Positions 8,022-18,229 of a stretch of DNA of 64,000 nucleotides are shown here, piece by piece (within the stretch, counting starts at the first letter, position 1; each line of letters begins with the position of its first letter). Source of the DNA: Nocardioides agri (GTDB lineage: Bacteria; Actinomycetota; Actinomycetes; Propionibacteriales; Nocardioidaceae); NCBI RefSeq assembly GCF_013778305.1, contig NZ_JACEIC010000002.1, forward strand, positions 2,319,669 to 2,383,668, read 5' to 3'. The notes beneath the pieces are model-generated. The model ran no database searches, was not told the origin of the DNA, and saw only the letters and a program-made list of their open reading frames with translations. Position numbers and translations under genes: made by a program.

Positions 8022-8255
8022 ATGCCCCGCGAACAGGTGACCGAGATCGTGGCCGAGATGGTGGCCAACGTGATGAGCGTGACCGTCGCCCCCGGCGATC
8101 GGGTCGCGCCGGGCGACACGGTCGTGCTGCTGGAGTCGATGAAGATGGAGATCCCCGTCCTGGTCGAGGTCACCGGCGCGGTGCGCGCGGTCAAGGTCGC
8201 TGCCGGCGACGTGGTCCAGGAGGGCGACGTGCTCGTGGAGCTCCTGGTCGACTGA
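8022..8255 (+). CDS. Stand-alone biotin/lipoyl carrier protein (BCCP-like)
   Basis: 77-residue biotinyl domain with the biotinylation motif ESMKMEIPV, Lys41 being the modified residue. The repeating APGDRVAPGDTVV and AAGDVVQEGDVLVELL strands are those of a biotinyl-domain barrel. Small stand-alone carriers of this type are annotated in actinobacteria as acetyl-CoA carboxylase biotin carrier subunits; no carboxylase gene is nearby. Its length equals a bare carrier domain, so a partner carboxylase in trans is expected. It precedes a tRNA-Ser gene on the opposite strand. Confidence 0.88.
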   Translation: MPREQVTEIVAEMVANVMSVTVAPGDRVAPGDTVVLLESMKMEIPVLVEVTGAVRAVKVAAGDVVQEGDVLVELLVD

Positions 8256-8282
8256 CGCCGTCGGTCGGCGGAGCACCTGGCC

Positions 8283-8370
8283 TGGCAGAGGGGGCGGGAT
8301 TCGAACCCGCGGTGGGTCTCCCCACGACCGCTTTCAAGGCGGTTCCGATCGGCCACTCCGGCACCCCTCC
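8283..8370 (-). tRNA. tRNA-Ser (anticodon UGA)
   Basis: Read on the minus strand: acceptor GGAGGGG pairs with CCCCTCT (one G-U), a long variable arm as expected for tRNA-Ser, anticodon loop CTTGAAA with TGA anticodon, T-arm GCGGGTTCGAATCCCGC, discriminator G and an encoded CCA end (complement of 8283-8285). Reads UCA and, by wobble, other UCN codons. Confidence 0.96.
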
Positions 8371-8424
8371 GTGCGCCGGGCCGGGCCCGAGCACGGGTGC
8401 AGTCTAGGGGGCGCCTGACGGCGG

Positions 8425-8808
8425 CTACTCGGAGCCGCCGAGCTCGAGCTCGACCTGGTCGTAGGCGAGGTCGTTGAGCCGTTGCACGTGGTGGCAGAGG
8501 TCGACCAGCAGTCGGTGCAGCTCGGCGTGCACCAGGTCGGCGTCGGGCTGCTCGAGGACCTGGCCGCCGAGGTCGCCGACGCGCGCCAGCAGGTGGTTGC
8601 GCTCGCGCAGCATCGTGACCTCACGGGCGGCGGTCCACCCGTCCGCGCCGGACCCGGTCTCGGCGACCAGGAGGTCGCGGACGGCGGCGAGCTGCTGGCG
8701 TACCCGCCAGCGCCACTGGCCGGTAGTCGCTCCGGGCCGACGGAAAGCGTCGAGAGCCTGTCCGAGACCCTGCAGTGCGGCCGACGACCCCGTGGCGGTG
8801 ACGGTCAT
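8425..8808 (-). CDS. Hypothetical helical protein
   Basis: 127 residues, soluble, predicted mostly alpha-helical; no domain recognised. The start MTVTATGSSAALQG is preferred because GGGAGG lies at the right distance upstream; an upstream start 35 codons earlier would add a low-complexity Pro/Gly stretch. The middle part (REVTMLRERNHLLARVGDLGGQVLE) is heptad-like and could form a short coiled coil; the C-terminal part is rich in Leu/His/Asp. It lies between a tRNA gene and a divergent membrane-protein gene. Confidence 0.6.
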   Translation of the reverse strand: MTVTATGSSAALQGLGQALDAFRRPGATTGQWRWRVRQQLAAVRDLLVAETGSGADGWTAAREVTMLRERNHLLARVGDLGGQVLEQPDADLVHAELHRLLVDLCHHVQRLNDLAYDQVELELGGSE

Positions 8809-8920
8809 GACTGCCTCCCGGGGGCCCGGAGCGGTGGGGGGGACTTCGAGTGTCACCCCGGCACGGCCTCCCGGACAACCCGCTGTCGACCACCAATCCG
8901 GTGTCTTGTTCAATCACTTC

Positions 8921-9397
8921 ATGCCCGACTCCCCGCCCGAGCTGCCGGACGAGACCGCCTACCACCTCGCTCCGGCCATCGCTGCCCGCGTCGTCGGCGG
9001 CCTGCTCGTCGCGCTGGCGCTCCTGCTGGCGGTCGGGACCGTCGTGGTCGCGGTCGCCGACCTGCCGCTCGGCATCCTCGCCGCCGTGGTGCTGGTCGGG
9101 GTCGTCGCCGTGGTCGGCGTGCACCTGGCGTCCCGCCGCGTGCCGGTCGTCCGGTTCGACCGGGCCGGCTACCAGGTGCGCTGGGTCCGGGGCGCCGGCG
9201 TGCGCGCCGCTGCGTGGACGGAGGTGACCGAGGCGGTCACCGCCACCACCGAGCGGGTCCCGGTCGTCGTGCTGCGCCTCGAAGGCGGGCGCACGACGAC
9301 CATCCCTGTGCAGGTCCTCGACGTCGACCGGGAGCGGTTCGTCCGCGACCTCCAGGCACACCTCCAGCGCGGCCAGGGGCTGCGGCCGCTCCGCTGA
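8921..9397 (+). CDS. Small membrane protein with PH-like tail
   Basis: 158 residues. Two adjacent transmembrane helices (about residues 22-46 and 48-70) are followed by a soluble C-terminal domain starting SRRVPVVRFDRAGYQVRWVRG. The helix-pair plus beta-rich domain layout resembles bacterial PH-domain-like membrane proteins, but this is a guess from layout only. ATG start lies 112 bp from the divergent hypothetical gene. No operon partner is evident downstream, where a serine tRNA lies. Confidence 0.65.
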   Translation: MPDSPPELPDETAYHLAPAIAARVVGGLLVALALLLAVGTVVVAVADLPLGILAAVVLVGVVAVVGVHLASRRVPVVRFDRAGYQVRWVRGAGVRAAAWTEVTEAVTATTERVPVVVLRLEGGRTTTIPVQVLDVDRERFVRDLQAHLQRGQGLRPLR

Positions 9398-9504
9398 GCC
9401 GCCGCCCGGGGAGCGCATGCGAAGGCCTGATCGGCCCTGAGCGGCACTGAGCGGCCCTGATTGGCAGCGTGCGGTCCCGTGCCGGTAGCCTGTCCTGGCT
9501 GTCG

Positions 9505-9598
9505 GGAGGCGTCGCCTAGTCCGGTCTATGGCGCCCGCCTGCTAAGCGGGTTTGGGGCTACAACCCCATCGAGGGTTCAAATCCCTCCGCCTCCGCCA
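9505..9598 (+). tRNA. tRNA-Ser (anticodon GCU)
   Basis: Acceptor GGAGGCG pairs with CGCCTCC; the anticodon stem CCGCC...GGCGG-type hairpin exposes GCT; a long variable arm (TTTGGGGCTACAACCCCATC) is diagnostic of tRNA-Ser; T-arm GAGGGTTCAAATCCCTC; discriminator G; encoded CCA at 9596-9598. Reads AGU and AGC codons. Confidence 0.96.
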
Positions 9599-9600
9599 GC

Positions 9601-9637
9601 GCTCCGGCCCCGGTCGCCTCGCGACCGGGGCCGGAGC
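9601..9637 (+). terminator. Perfect 17-bp hairpin just after tRNA-Ser(GCU)
   Basis: Arms 9601-9617 and 9621-9637 are exact reverse complements (GCTCCGGCCCCGGTCGC) around a CTC loop, starting 2 nt after the encoded CCA. It is the likely terminator of the tRNA transcript despite having no U-tract. Confidence 0.75.
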
Positions 9638-9674
9638 CGTTCGCGAGAGGGTGCACAACCATGCGGCGGGTCGC

Positions 9675-9705
9675 CTGCAGAAAGATGCAGAAATGTGCAA
9701 TGCAC
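9675..9705 (+). promoter_or_regulatory. Direct and inverted repeats upstream of the secreted-peptide gene
   Basis: In a stretch poorer in GC than its surroundings there are two direct repeats of TGCAGAAA (9676-9683 and 9686-9693) followed by the palindrome GTGCA-A-TGCAC (9695-9705) and a T-run. It lies about 100 bp upstream of the small ORF. A transcription-factor site is suggested by the symmetry; the factor is unknown, the facing LuxR-type regulator being one candidate. Confidence 0.35.
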
Positions 9706-9808
9706 GTTTTTGAGGCAGCAATCGGTTCGTACTACTGCCGAGTGTCGACCACACTGGGGACATCGGGCCATCCGTGGCGGCCCGACCGAGGTGTGGGAAG
9801 AGGGAATC

Positions 9809-9928
9809 ATGAACATTGCGCGCAAGGTCGCCATCGCGCTCGTGACCGCGACTCTGAGTGTCGGACTGCTGGGGATCTCGGCCCCAGCTCACGCGGACAT
9901 CAGCTGGACGGCATCTATCCGTCGCTGA
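9809..9928 (+). CDS. 39-aa pre-peptide with signal sequence; predicted secreted decapeptide
   Basis: Translates as a short basic start (MNIARK), a hydrophobic core (VAIALVTATLSVGLLGIS) and a signal-peptidase-type site APAHA followed by DISWTASIRR and the stop. Cleavage after AHA would release a ten-residue peptide. An AGAGGGA ribosome-binding site lies 4-5 nt before the ATG. Two hairpins follow the stop. It faces a LuxR-type regulator gene whose stop lies within the shared terminator. Function is unknown; a secreted signal peptide sensed by the regulator is a hypothesis. A chance ORF is unlikely given the RBS, signal sequence and terminators, but not excluded. Confidence 0.6.
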   Translation: MNIARKVAIALVTATLSVGLLGISAPAHADISWTASIRR

Positions 9929-9948
9929 CCGCGTCGACTCGAGGCGGA

Positions 9949-9980
9949 GGCAACAGCGCGACCCCCAACGTGCTGTTGCC
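9949..9980 (+). terminator. Hairpin after the secreted-peptide gene
   Basis: Arms GGCAACAGC and GCTGTTGCC form a 9-bp stem around a 14-nt loop, 20 bp after the stop of the small ORF. It is the first of two hairpins before the convergent regulator gene. Confidence 0.4.
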
Positions 9981-10010
9981 GGGCTCACCCCCCAGAGCCC
10001 GCGCCTCAAC

Positions 10011-10050
10011 CGACTAAAGGCAGCAGTCCCCGGACTGCTGCCTTTAGTCG
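10011..10050. terminator. 19-bp perfect hairpin between convergent genes
   Basis: Arms 10011-10029 (CGACTAAAGGCAGCAGTCC) and 10032-10050 are exact complements with a CC centre. The A/T-richer base of the stem gives short runs on both strands, so it can act in both directions. The TAA stop of the LuxR-type regulator (10044-10046, minus strand) lies inside the right arm. Confidence 0.8.
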
Positions 10051-11054
10051 TTCTCGGGGTCCGTGCCGTCGACGCGGAGGCCGAGCCGGCCGAGCGAGTA
10101 CCCGAGCTGGAAGCGCGTCTCGGCGTCGAACTCGTCCTTGAGGTCCGCCACGTAGCCGGCGTAGGTCCGCGGGCTGACGCCCAGCCGCTTGGCCGACACC
10201 GGGTCGGAGTGGCCCTCGATGAGCATCCGCATCGTCATCGCGCGCTGCTCGTCGGCGATGTCCTTGACGACGGAGGCGTCCTGGCTGGTGAACGGTCTGG
10301 CCCGCTCCCAGGACCGCATGAACACGTCCACGAGGTAGGCCACGATCGTGGGCTCGCGGATCGCCAGTGCGGTGGTCAGGTCGTCGGGGGACGGGATGAT
10401 CGCGACCCGGCGGTCGACCACGATCATCCGGTTGAAGAACTCGTCCTGGGTGCGCACCTCGGCGCCGAGCGGGAGCAGTGCGGCGACGTAGTCCCGCGTG
10501 CCGGTGCTGCGCCGGGCGCTGTGCTGGTAGAGCGTCAGCACCTTGACGCCGCGCTCCAGCAGTGAGCGCTCGATCGCGACCCGGTCCTCCGCGACGGCTG
10601 GCTTGCGACCGCTCTGGGGCTGGGCGGTGAGCACCTCCTCCTCCGCGTCCGGGACGACGCCGGAGATGAAGTTGTTGATCGCCTCGAGGCCGTGCAGATA
10701 GCGGAACGGGCCCTGCTCCGACGCGTTCGGCGCCCGGCGCCAGACCTGGCTCACCGCTTGGAACGACTCGGCCCAGCGGGCCGACTCCTGCAGGAGCTCG
10801 GCGCCGCGCTGGCTCAGCGGGGCGACGACGCGGTTCTGGATCAGGCTGGGGTCCTCGCCGACCCAGGTGTCGTTCCCCGGGTCCAGGCGCACCAGGCCCA
10901 TCTCGCGGAGCTGCTCGAACGCCGCATGGAGCTCACCACCGGGGACGATCCGCGGGTCACCGGCGACGACGCCTCCCGACGTGAGGATCTCCTCGTACAG
11001 AGGCGTGCTCGCAGACTCGAAGAGCGCGCGGCTCTCAGCGTCGTGCGTCCCCAC
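10044..11054 (-). CDS. LuxR-type (TrmB-like) transcriptional regulator
   Basis: 336 residues in three parts. Residues about 10-85 look like a winged-helix segment (LYEEILTSGGV, then ELHAAFEQLREMGLVRLD). Residues 125-235 resemble the sensor region of TrmB-like regulators (RSLLERGVKVLTLYQ and FNRMIVVDRRVAIIP). Residues 265-325 form a LuxR/GerE-type helix-turn-helix (MTMRMLIEGHSDPVSAKRLGVSPRTYAGYVADL). The GTG start follows GGAGGG. It converges on the 39-aa pre-peptide gene, with a shared terminator. Regulators of this shape in actinobacteria are mostly uncharacterised; target and ligand are unknown. Confidence 0.75.
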   Translation of the reverse strand: MGTHDAESRALFESASTPLYEEILTSGGVVAGDPRIVPGGELHAAFEQLREMGLVRLDPGNDTWVGEDPSLIQNRVVAPLSQRGAELLQESARWAESFQAVSQVWRRAPNASEQGPFRYLHGLEAINNFISGVVPDAEEEVLTAQPQSGRKPAVAEDRVAIERSLLERGVKVLTLYQHSARRSTGTRDYVAALLPLGAEVRTQDEFFNRMIVVDRRVAIIPSPDDLTTALAIREPTIVAYLVDVFMRSWERARPFTSQDASVVKDIADEQRAMTMRMLIEGHSDPVSAKRLGVSPRTYAGYVADLKDEFDAETRFQLGYSLGRLGLRVDGTDPEND

Positions 11055-11113
11055 TGTCCCTCCTGCCCGTTCCCCCACGTCCCGTGCGCCTTGATGATCC
11101 CACAGGCTGACAA

Positions 11114-11150
11114 ACACCGAGGCCCCGTCCGGTGGACGGGGCCTCGGTGT
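11114..11150 (-). terminator. pckG terminator hairpin
   Basis: A 17-bp perfect stem (ACACCGAGGCCCCGTCC with its complement) around a 3-nt loop, ending 20 bp after the pckG stop on the minus strand and followed there by TTTGTC. A typical intrinsic terminator. Confidence 0.8.
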
Positions 11151-11170
11151 GCGTTTGTCGACGCAGCGCG

Positions 11171-12994
11171 TCAGCCGCCGAGGCGGGCGCGCAGGCCGTC
11201 GAGCTCGGTCCAGAGCACGCCCGGCAGGTCGTCGCCGAACTTCTCGAACCACTCCTGGATCTGCGGCAGCTCGGCCCGCCACTCGTCGGCGTCGACCGCG
11301 AGCGCCGCCGCGAGGGCCTCGGGCGTCAGGTCGAGGCCCTCGGTGTCGAGCGACTCCGGCGTCGGGACGTGGCCGATCGGGGTCTCGACCGCGGCGGCCT
11401 GGCCGTCGATGCGCTCGACGACCCACTTCAGCACCCGGCTGTTCTCGCCGAAGCCAGGCCACAGGAAGCCGCCCTCGTCGTCGCGCCGGAACCAGTTGAC
11501 GTAGAAGATCTTCGGCAGCTTCGCGGCGTCGTTGTCCTTGCCGACGTTGATCCAGTGACCGAAGTAGTCGCCGGCGTTGTAGCCGATGAAGGGCAGCATC
11601 GCCATCGGGTCGCGGCGCACGACGCCGACCGCGCCGACCGCGGCGGCGGTGGTCTCCGAGGAGAGCGTCGCGCCGAGGAACGTGCCGTGCGTCCAGTCAC
11701 GGGCCTCGAACACCAGCGGCACGGTGGTCTTGCGACGGCCGCCGAAGAGGATCGCGTCGATCGGGACGCCGCGCGGGTCGTCGTACTCCGCCGCGAGGAT
11801 GTCGCACTGCTTGATCGGGGTGCAGTAGCGGGAGTTCGGGTGGCTGGAGAGCTCCTCGGACTGCGGGCCCCAGGGCTCGCCCTTCCAGGAGGTCGCGCTG
11901 GCGGGCGGGTTCTCGAGGCCCTCCCACCAGATGTCGCCGTCGTCGGTGAGCGCGACGTTGGTGAAGACCGAGTTGCCCTTGTTGATCGTCTTCATCGCGT
12001 TGGGGTTGGTGTGCTCGTTGGTGCCGGGCGCGACGCCGAAGAAGCCGTACTCCGGGTTGACCGCCCACAGGCGGCCGTCCTCGCCGACCCGCATCCAGGC
12101 GATGTCGTCGCCGAGGGTCTCGACCTTCCAGCCGGGGATCGTCGGCTGGAGCATGGCCAGGTTGGTCTTGCCGCAGGCGCTCGGGAACGCGGCGGCGATG
12201 TACTTCACCGTGCCTGCGGGCGAGGTGAGCTTGAGGATCAGCATGTGCTCGGCGAGCCAGCCCTCGTCGCGGGCCATGACGCTCGCGATGCGCAGCGCAT
12301 AGCACTTCTTGCCGAGCAGCGCGTTGCCGCCGTACCCGGACCCGTAGGACCAGATCGCGCGCTCCTCGGGGAACTGCACGATGTACTTGGTGTCGTTGCA
12401 CGGCCACGCGACGTCGGCCTGGCCCGGCTCGAGCGGGTGGCCGACCGAGTGGATGCACGGCACGAACTCGGCGTCCAGCTCGGTCATCCGGTCGAGGACG
12501 GCGGTGCCCATCCGGGCCATGACGCGCATCGACGCGGTGACGTAGGCCGAGTCGGTGAGCTCGATGCCGAACATCGGCCGCTCCGCCTCGACGTGACCCA
12601 TCACGAACGGGATGACGTACATGGTGCGACCGCGCATGCTGCCGGCGTACAGGCCGCGCATCTTCTTCTTCATCTCGTCCGGCGCCATCCAGTTGTTGGT
12701 GGGGCCGGCGTCGCGCTCGTTGACCGAGCAGATGTAGGTGCGGTCCTCCACGCGGGCGACGTCGATCGGGTCGGAGGCGGCGTAGAAGGAGTTCGGCTTG
12801 ATCGCCGGGTTGAGCCGGGTGAAGGTGCCCGTGGCGACGAGGGCGTCGGTGAGTTCGGTCCACTCCTCGTCGGAGCCGGTGCACCAGTGGATCCGGTCCG
12901 GCTGGGTGAGAGCGGCGACCTCGGTGACGAAGTCGATGATGCCCTGGTGGGTCGTCGGGTAGGTGGTCTCGGGTGCCTGCATCTCGGCGGTCAT
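11171..12994 (-). CDS. pckG: Phosphoenolpyruvate carboxykinase (GTP)
   Basis: 607-residue cytosolic enzyme converting oxaloacetate and GTP to PEP, CO2 and GDP, the usual entry to gluconeogenesis. All hallmark residues are present: the tandem LysLys of [10 protein letters not shown] (Lys230), His250 in LAEHMLIL, Asp297 in LGDDIAWM (the three Mn2+ ligands), and the P-loop [11 protein letters not shown] with the reactive Cys274 and Lys276. Guanine-stacking aromatics are in [19 protein letters not shown]. The ATG follows GAGGGAA. It is the functional reference for the altered paralogue at 20087. A strong hairpin ends the transcript. Confidence 0.97.
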   Translation of the reverse strand: MTAEMQAPETTYPTTHQGIIDFVTEVAALTQPDRIHWCTGSDEEWTELTDALVATGTFTRLNPAIKPNSFYAASDPIDVARVEDRTYICSVNERDAGPTNNWMAPDEMKKKMRGLYAGSMRGRTMYVIPFVMGHVEAERPMFGIELTDSAYVTASMRVMARMGTAVLDRMTELDAEFVPCIHSVGHPLEPGQADVAWPCNDTKYIVQFPEERAIWSYGSGYGGNALLGKKCYALRIASVMARDEGWLAEHMLILKLTSPAGTVKYIAAAFPSACGKTNLAMLQPTIPGWKVETLGDDIAWMRVGEDGRLWAVNPEYGFFGVAPGTNEHTNPNAMKTINKGNSVFTNVALTDDGDIWWEGLENPPASATSWKGEPWGPQSEELSSHPNSRYCTPIKQCDILAAEYDDPRGVPIDAILFGGRRKTTVPLVFEARDWTHGTFLGATLSSETTAAAVGAVGVVRRDPMAMLPFIGYNAGDYFGHWINVGKDNDAAKLPKIFYVNWFRRDDEGGFLWPGFGENSRVLKWVVERIDGQAAAVETPIGHVPTPESLDTEGLDLTPEALAAALAVDADEWRAELPQIQEWFEKFGDDLPGVLWTELDGLRARLGG

Positions 12995-13435
12995 GCGCTG
13001 TTCCCTCTCGCGATTCGCGGTCACGCCCCGTGGTGGCGAGGGCGGCGCCGGCCGTCGATCGCATCGACGGTGTGTCGTGGAGTCGTGGTGGTTCGCCTGG
13101 CGTCGTTGTCGGCGACTGGGTGCTGCATCCGAGGAACGTGGATGCGTCCGTCGCCCCCCGGGATGGGGCGACAGTACCGGGCAGTCTCGCGGCTCCACAT
13201 TGGAACGATCAACCGCTCGTGGGGAGCGTCACATCCCTTATTTTGAGCGGGAAAAGCCTGTTCGAGCAGTACCCGCTTCGGCCTTTCGAATACCTAAGCA
13301 GACCGCCTCCGGAGGCCGGTCGGCAGGGCCCAGTCGCGAGCTGGCAGGGCGGTCGGCAGGGCCGGGCCGAACCCTCGATTTCGGCTACCCGATCCGGGTC
13401 GGCTATCCTCGACCAGTCGCTCGCGAGGGCGGCAT
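12995..13435. other. 441-bp gap between pckG and tRNA-Arg without a supported gene
   Basis: Reading frames crossing here have no ribosome-binding sites or domain content. The part nearest pckG should hold its promoter and 5' leader, but no clear -35/-10 pair was found. Positions 13225-13300 are noticeably less GC-rich (CTTATTTTGAGCGGG). Two direct repeats GGTCGGCAGGGCC (13318-13330 and 13351-13363) and the palindrome GCCTCCGGAGGC (13306-13317) are present. TATCCT at 13403-13408 may be the -10 of the tRNA gene. Confidence 0.5.
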
Positions 13436-13508
13436 GCGCCCGTAGCTCAACGGATAGAGCATCTGACTACGGATCAGAAGGTTTGGGGTTCGAATCCCTA
13501 CGGGCGCG
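13436..13508 (+). tRNA. tRNA-Arg (anticodon ACG)
   Basis: Acceptor GCGCCCG pairs with CGGGCGC; D-arm GCTCAACGGATAGAGC; anticodon stem TCTGA/TCAGA with loop CTACGGA, anticodon ACG (read as ICG after deamination); T-arm GGGGTTCGAATCCC; discriminator G. CCA is not encoded, unlike the two serine tRNAs here. Confidence 0.96.
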
Positions 13509-13525
13509 CAGCGAGGTCCACCGGC

Positions 13526-13553
13526 AGAGCCCGCACCGCCCGGTGCGGGCTCT
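13526..13553 (+). terminator. tRNA-Arg terminator hairpin
   Basis: A 13-bp perfect stem (AGAGCCCGCACCG with its complement) and CC centre, 17 bp after the tRNA, followed by CTGCATTTCC. Confidence 0.75.
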
Positions 13554-13687
13554 CTGCATTTCCCAGGCCCCCGTGGCCCCCAAGGCGTGACCGCTGTCAC
13601 TCTGGTGGCCGTTGTGGGTACGGCACCTGAGCCGGGAGGGTGTCCTACACCCGGGCGAGGGCGGACCCGATCGCGGAGGGAGAGCGC

Positions 13688-14526
13688 GTGCACCAGACCG
13701 ACGAGGTCGTGCCGGTGTTCTTCCTGTCCGACTCGACCGGCATCAGTGCCGAGACGATGGGCAACGCGTTGCTGATCCAGTTCCCGCACTGCCGCTTCGA
13801 CCGCACGCTCATCCCGTTCATCCACTCCGTGGAGGACGCCCGACGGGTGGTCGAGGTGCTGGACGCGGCGATGGCCGGGCCCGTGGCTCCGTTGGTGTTC
13901 TGCACCGCGGCCACCGACGAGGTGCGCCAGGAGCTGCTGCGCTCGAAGGCCCCGGTCATCGACCTCTTCGACCTGCACATGTCCCGGGTCGAGCAGGTCC
14001 TGGGTGTGCGCGGTGAGCGGCAGGCGGCCCGGCTGCACGGCGTCGGCGACATCAAGCGCTACAACGAGCGGATGGCCGCGGTCGAGTTCACCATCGAGCA
14101 CGACGACGGCCAGAGCCTGCGCGCCCTGGAGAAGAGCGACGTGATCCTGCTGGCGCCGTCGCGGTGCGGCAAGACGCCGACGAGCATGTACCTCGCGCTG
14201 CAGCACGGGCTGCACGTCGCCAACTACCCGCTCGTCGACGAGGACCTCGAGCGGGACGCGGTGCCCGACCCCGTCCAGCCCTACCTGGACCGGTGCTTCG
14301 GCCTGACGACGACCGTCGAGCGGCTGACCCGGGTGCGCAACGAGCGGCGACCGGGGTCGCGCTACTCCTCACCGGAGCAGTGCCGGTGGGAGCTGCGCCG
14401 CGCCGCCGACATCTTCGCGACGCACCGGCTCCCGGTGATCGACACCTCGGCCAAGTCCGTCGAGGAGATCTCGACCCACATCCTCCAGACCCTCAGCGCC
14501 ACGCGACGTTCCCGGAAGGAACCCAC

Positions 14527-14530
<4 letters not shown>
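13688..14530 (+). CDS. ppsR: PEP synthase regulatory kinase/phosphorylase (PSRP, DUF299)
   Basis: 280 residues of the DUF299 family, bifunctional proteins that inactivate PEP synthase or PPDK by ADP-dependent threonine phosphorylation and reactivate it by Pi-dependent removal. Hallmarks: [19 protein letters not shown] at the N-terminus, [25 protein letters not shown] in the middle, and the nucleotide-binding [17 protein letters not shown]. The GTG start follows GGAGGGAGAGC. Its stop overlaps the ATG of ppsA, which fixes PEP synthase as the likely target. The pair lets the cell switch off pyruvate-to-PEP conversion quickly. Confidence 0.93.
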
Positions 14531-16932
<2,402 letters not shown>

Positions 16933-16947
<15 letters not shown>

Positions 16948-17604
16948 GGCGGCCGGTCGGCTGAACGCGATGCCCAGGCTGGCGACGGTCAGCCAGACGC
17001 CGCCGACGACCCCCGGGAAGCCCGGCAGGCCGGTCGCCAGCAGGAGGACCACCGGCGGGAGCAGGGCGAGGACGCTCCACGCCCCGACCCAGCGCGGCAC
17101 GGCCCGAGACACCAGGCCGAGCCAGGCGACAGCGCCGGCGCCGACCATGATCGGGAGCCAGCCGACGTAGGACCCGAAGTCGTTGAGCATGTAGTAGACG
17201 AACAGCCCCTGGTCGTCGTACCCGCCGTGGTCGCTGCCGCCGGGCAGGTAGACCGCCATCGCGCCCTTGAAGCCGTAGCCGAGCGCGAGGGCGCCCGCGC
17301 CGGCGACCACGCCGTTGCCCACGACGCGGGCGGCGGCGCTGCGCGGCAGCGCGTCGTCGGACCACCGGCGCCACACGCCGGCGAAGACGAGGAGGGCGGC
17401 GACGGCGAGGTACCCGGCGACCACGCCGACGTGGTAGGTCGCCCGGCTCAGGTCGGCGATGTCGGCGGCGGTCACGAGCGAGCTGCCGTCGCGCTTGCCG
17501 TCAGGACGGACGTCGGTGCCGACGGTGCCGATCGCGCCGAGGACGCCGGCGGCGACGCCCCAGAGCGCCCAGGTGCGGCGGCGGGCGGGTGCGGAGGTGG
17601 TCAT
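16933..17604 (-). CDS. Six- to seven-helix membrane protein of unknown function
   Basis: 223 residues from the chosen ATG ([10 protein letters not shown]); an ATG seven codons earlier is possible. Hydrophobic helices lie near residues 13-28, 57-77, 95-115, 135-155, 158-178 and 182-215. The loop [23 protein letters not shown] is unusual and acidic and may face outward. No family was recognised with certainty. Its 3' end overlaps ppsA by 15 bp tail to tail. It is divergent from the CGNR gene with 61 bp between the starts, so the two may be controlled together. Confidence 0.7.
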
Positions 17605-17653
17605 GAGAGTCCCTTCGGGTGTCACGGGCTATCCGATTTAGACCGTAACGTAC

Positions 17654-17659
17654 TACGAT
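17654..17659 (+). promoter_or_regulatory. -10 box of a leaderless CGNR-gene promoter
   Basis: TACGAT followed by 6 nt and the ATG, no Shine-Dalgarno sequence. It is part of CGTAACGTACTACG (17644-17657), a weak inverted repeat with CGTA/TACG arms that could be an operator. Confidence 0.5.
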
Positions 17660-17665
17660 CCCCGC

Positions 17666-18220
17666 ATGGCACGTGCAGGACTTCCCGAGAACGGCGAGGT
17701 CGCCCCCGATCCGCGGCCGGCCCCGCCGGACCTCGAGGTGCTGCGCCGGTTCGTGAACTCGGACAACCGCTTCTACGGCGTCGACCACCTCCGCGGCGAG
17801 GACCGCGGCCGCTGGTTCCCGGAGGTGGTCGGACTGCCCGTCGACGACATCGACGACGCCGGCTGGCGTCGGCTCGCGGTCCTGCGCGACCGGGTGCGCG
17901 CCGTCGTCGCGGATGAGGACGACGCCATGGCGGCGCTCGCGGAGACGGCGCAGCGCTACCCGCTCGTGCTCGGACCGTCTGGCCTCGCCTCGGCGCGCGA
18001 CGACCAGGAGTCGGCGATGGCGACGACCGTGCTCGTCGCGCTTCACGCGGCGATCCAGGACGGCCGCCTGGCGCGGCTGCGGCTCTGCCAGCGACCCGAC
18101 TGCCAGTGGTGCTACTACGACACCTCCAAGAACGGCTCCGCCCGGTGGTGCAGCAGCGATCCGTGCGGCGACGTCATGAAGGCGCGGGCCTACCGCAGCC
18201 GTCAGCGCGCCGCCGGCTAA
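17666..18220 (+). CDS. CGNR zinc-finger protein (putative stress regulator)
   Basis: 184 residues with the layout of the CGNR family: a helical N-terminal ABATE-like domain (RRFVNSDNRFYGVDHL, LRDRVRAVVADED) and a C-terminal zinc finger with C140-x4-C (LCQRPDCQWCYYDTSKNGS) and RWCSSDPCGDVMKARAYR. The usual CGNR tetrad is written here as CGDV, retaining the Cys ligands. These proteins are thought to bind DNA, but their regulons are mostly unknown. The gene is divergent from a membrane-protein gene, a possible target. Confidence 0.85.
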   Translation: MARAGLPENGEVAPDPRPAPPDLEVLRRFVNSDNRFYGVDHLRGEDRGRWFPEVVGLPVDDIDDAGWRRLAVLRDRVRAVVADEDDAMAALAETAQRYPLVLGPSGLASARDDQESAMATTVLVALHAAIQDGRLARLRLCQRPDCQWCYYDTSKNGSARWCSSDPCGDVMKARAYRSRQRAAG

Positions 18221-18229
18221 GGCCGGCCG

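Noticed and set aside
9420..9480. Short TGAGCGGCnCTGA direct repeats before tRNA-Ser(GCU)
   Set aside because: Only two to three imperfect units of about 11 bp; likely chance or decayed sequence, no clear function.
9505..11160. tRNA-Ser(GCU) as an integration site of a small island
   Set aside because: No second copy of the tRNA 3' end and no integrase were found; the hairpin after the tRNA is a simple terminator.
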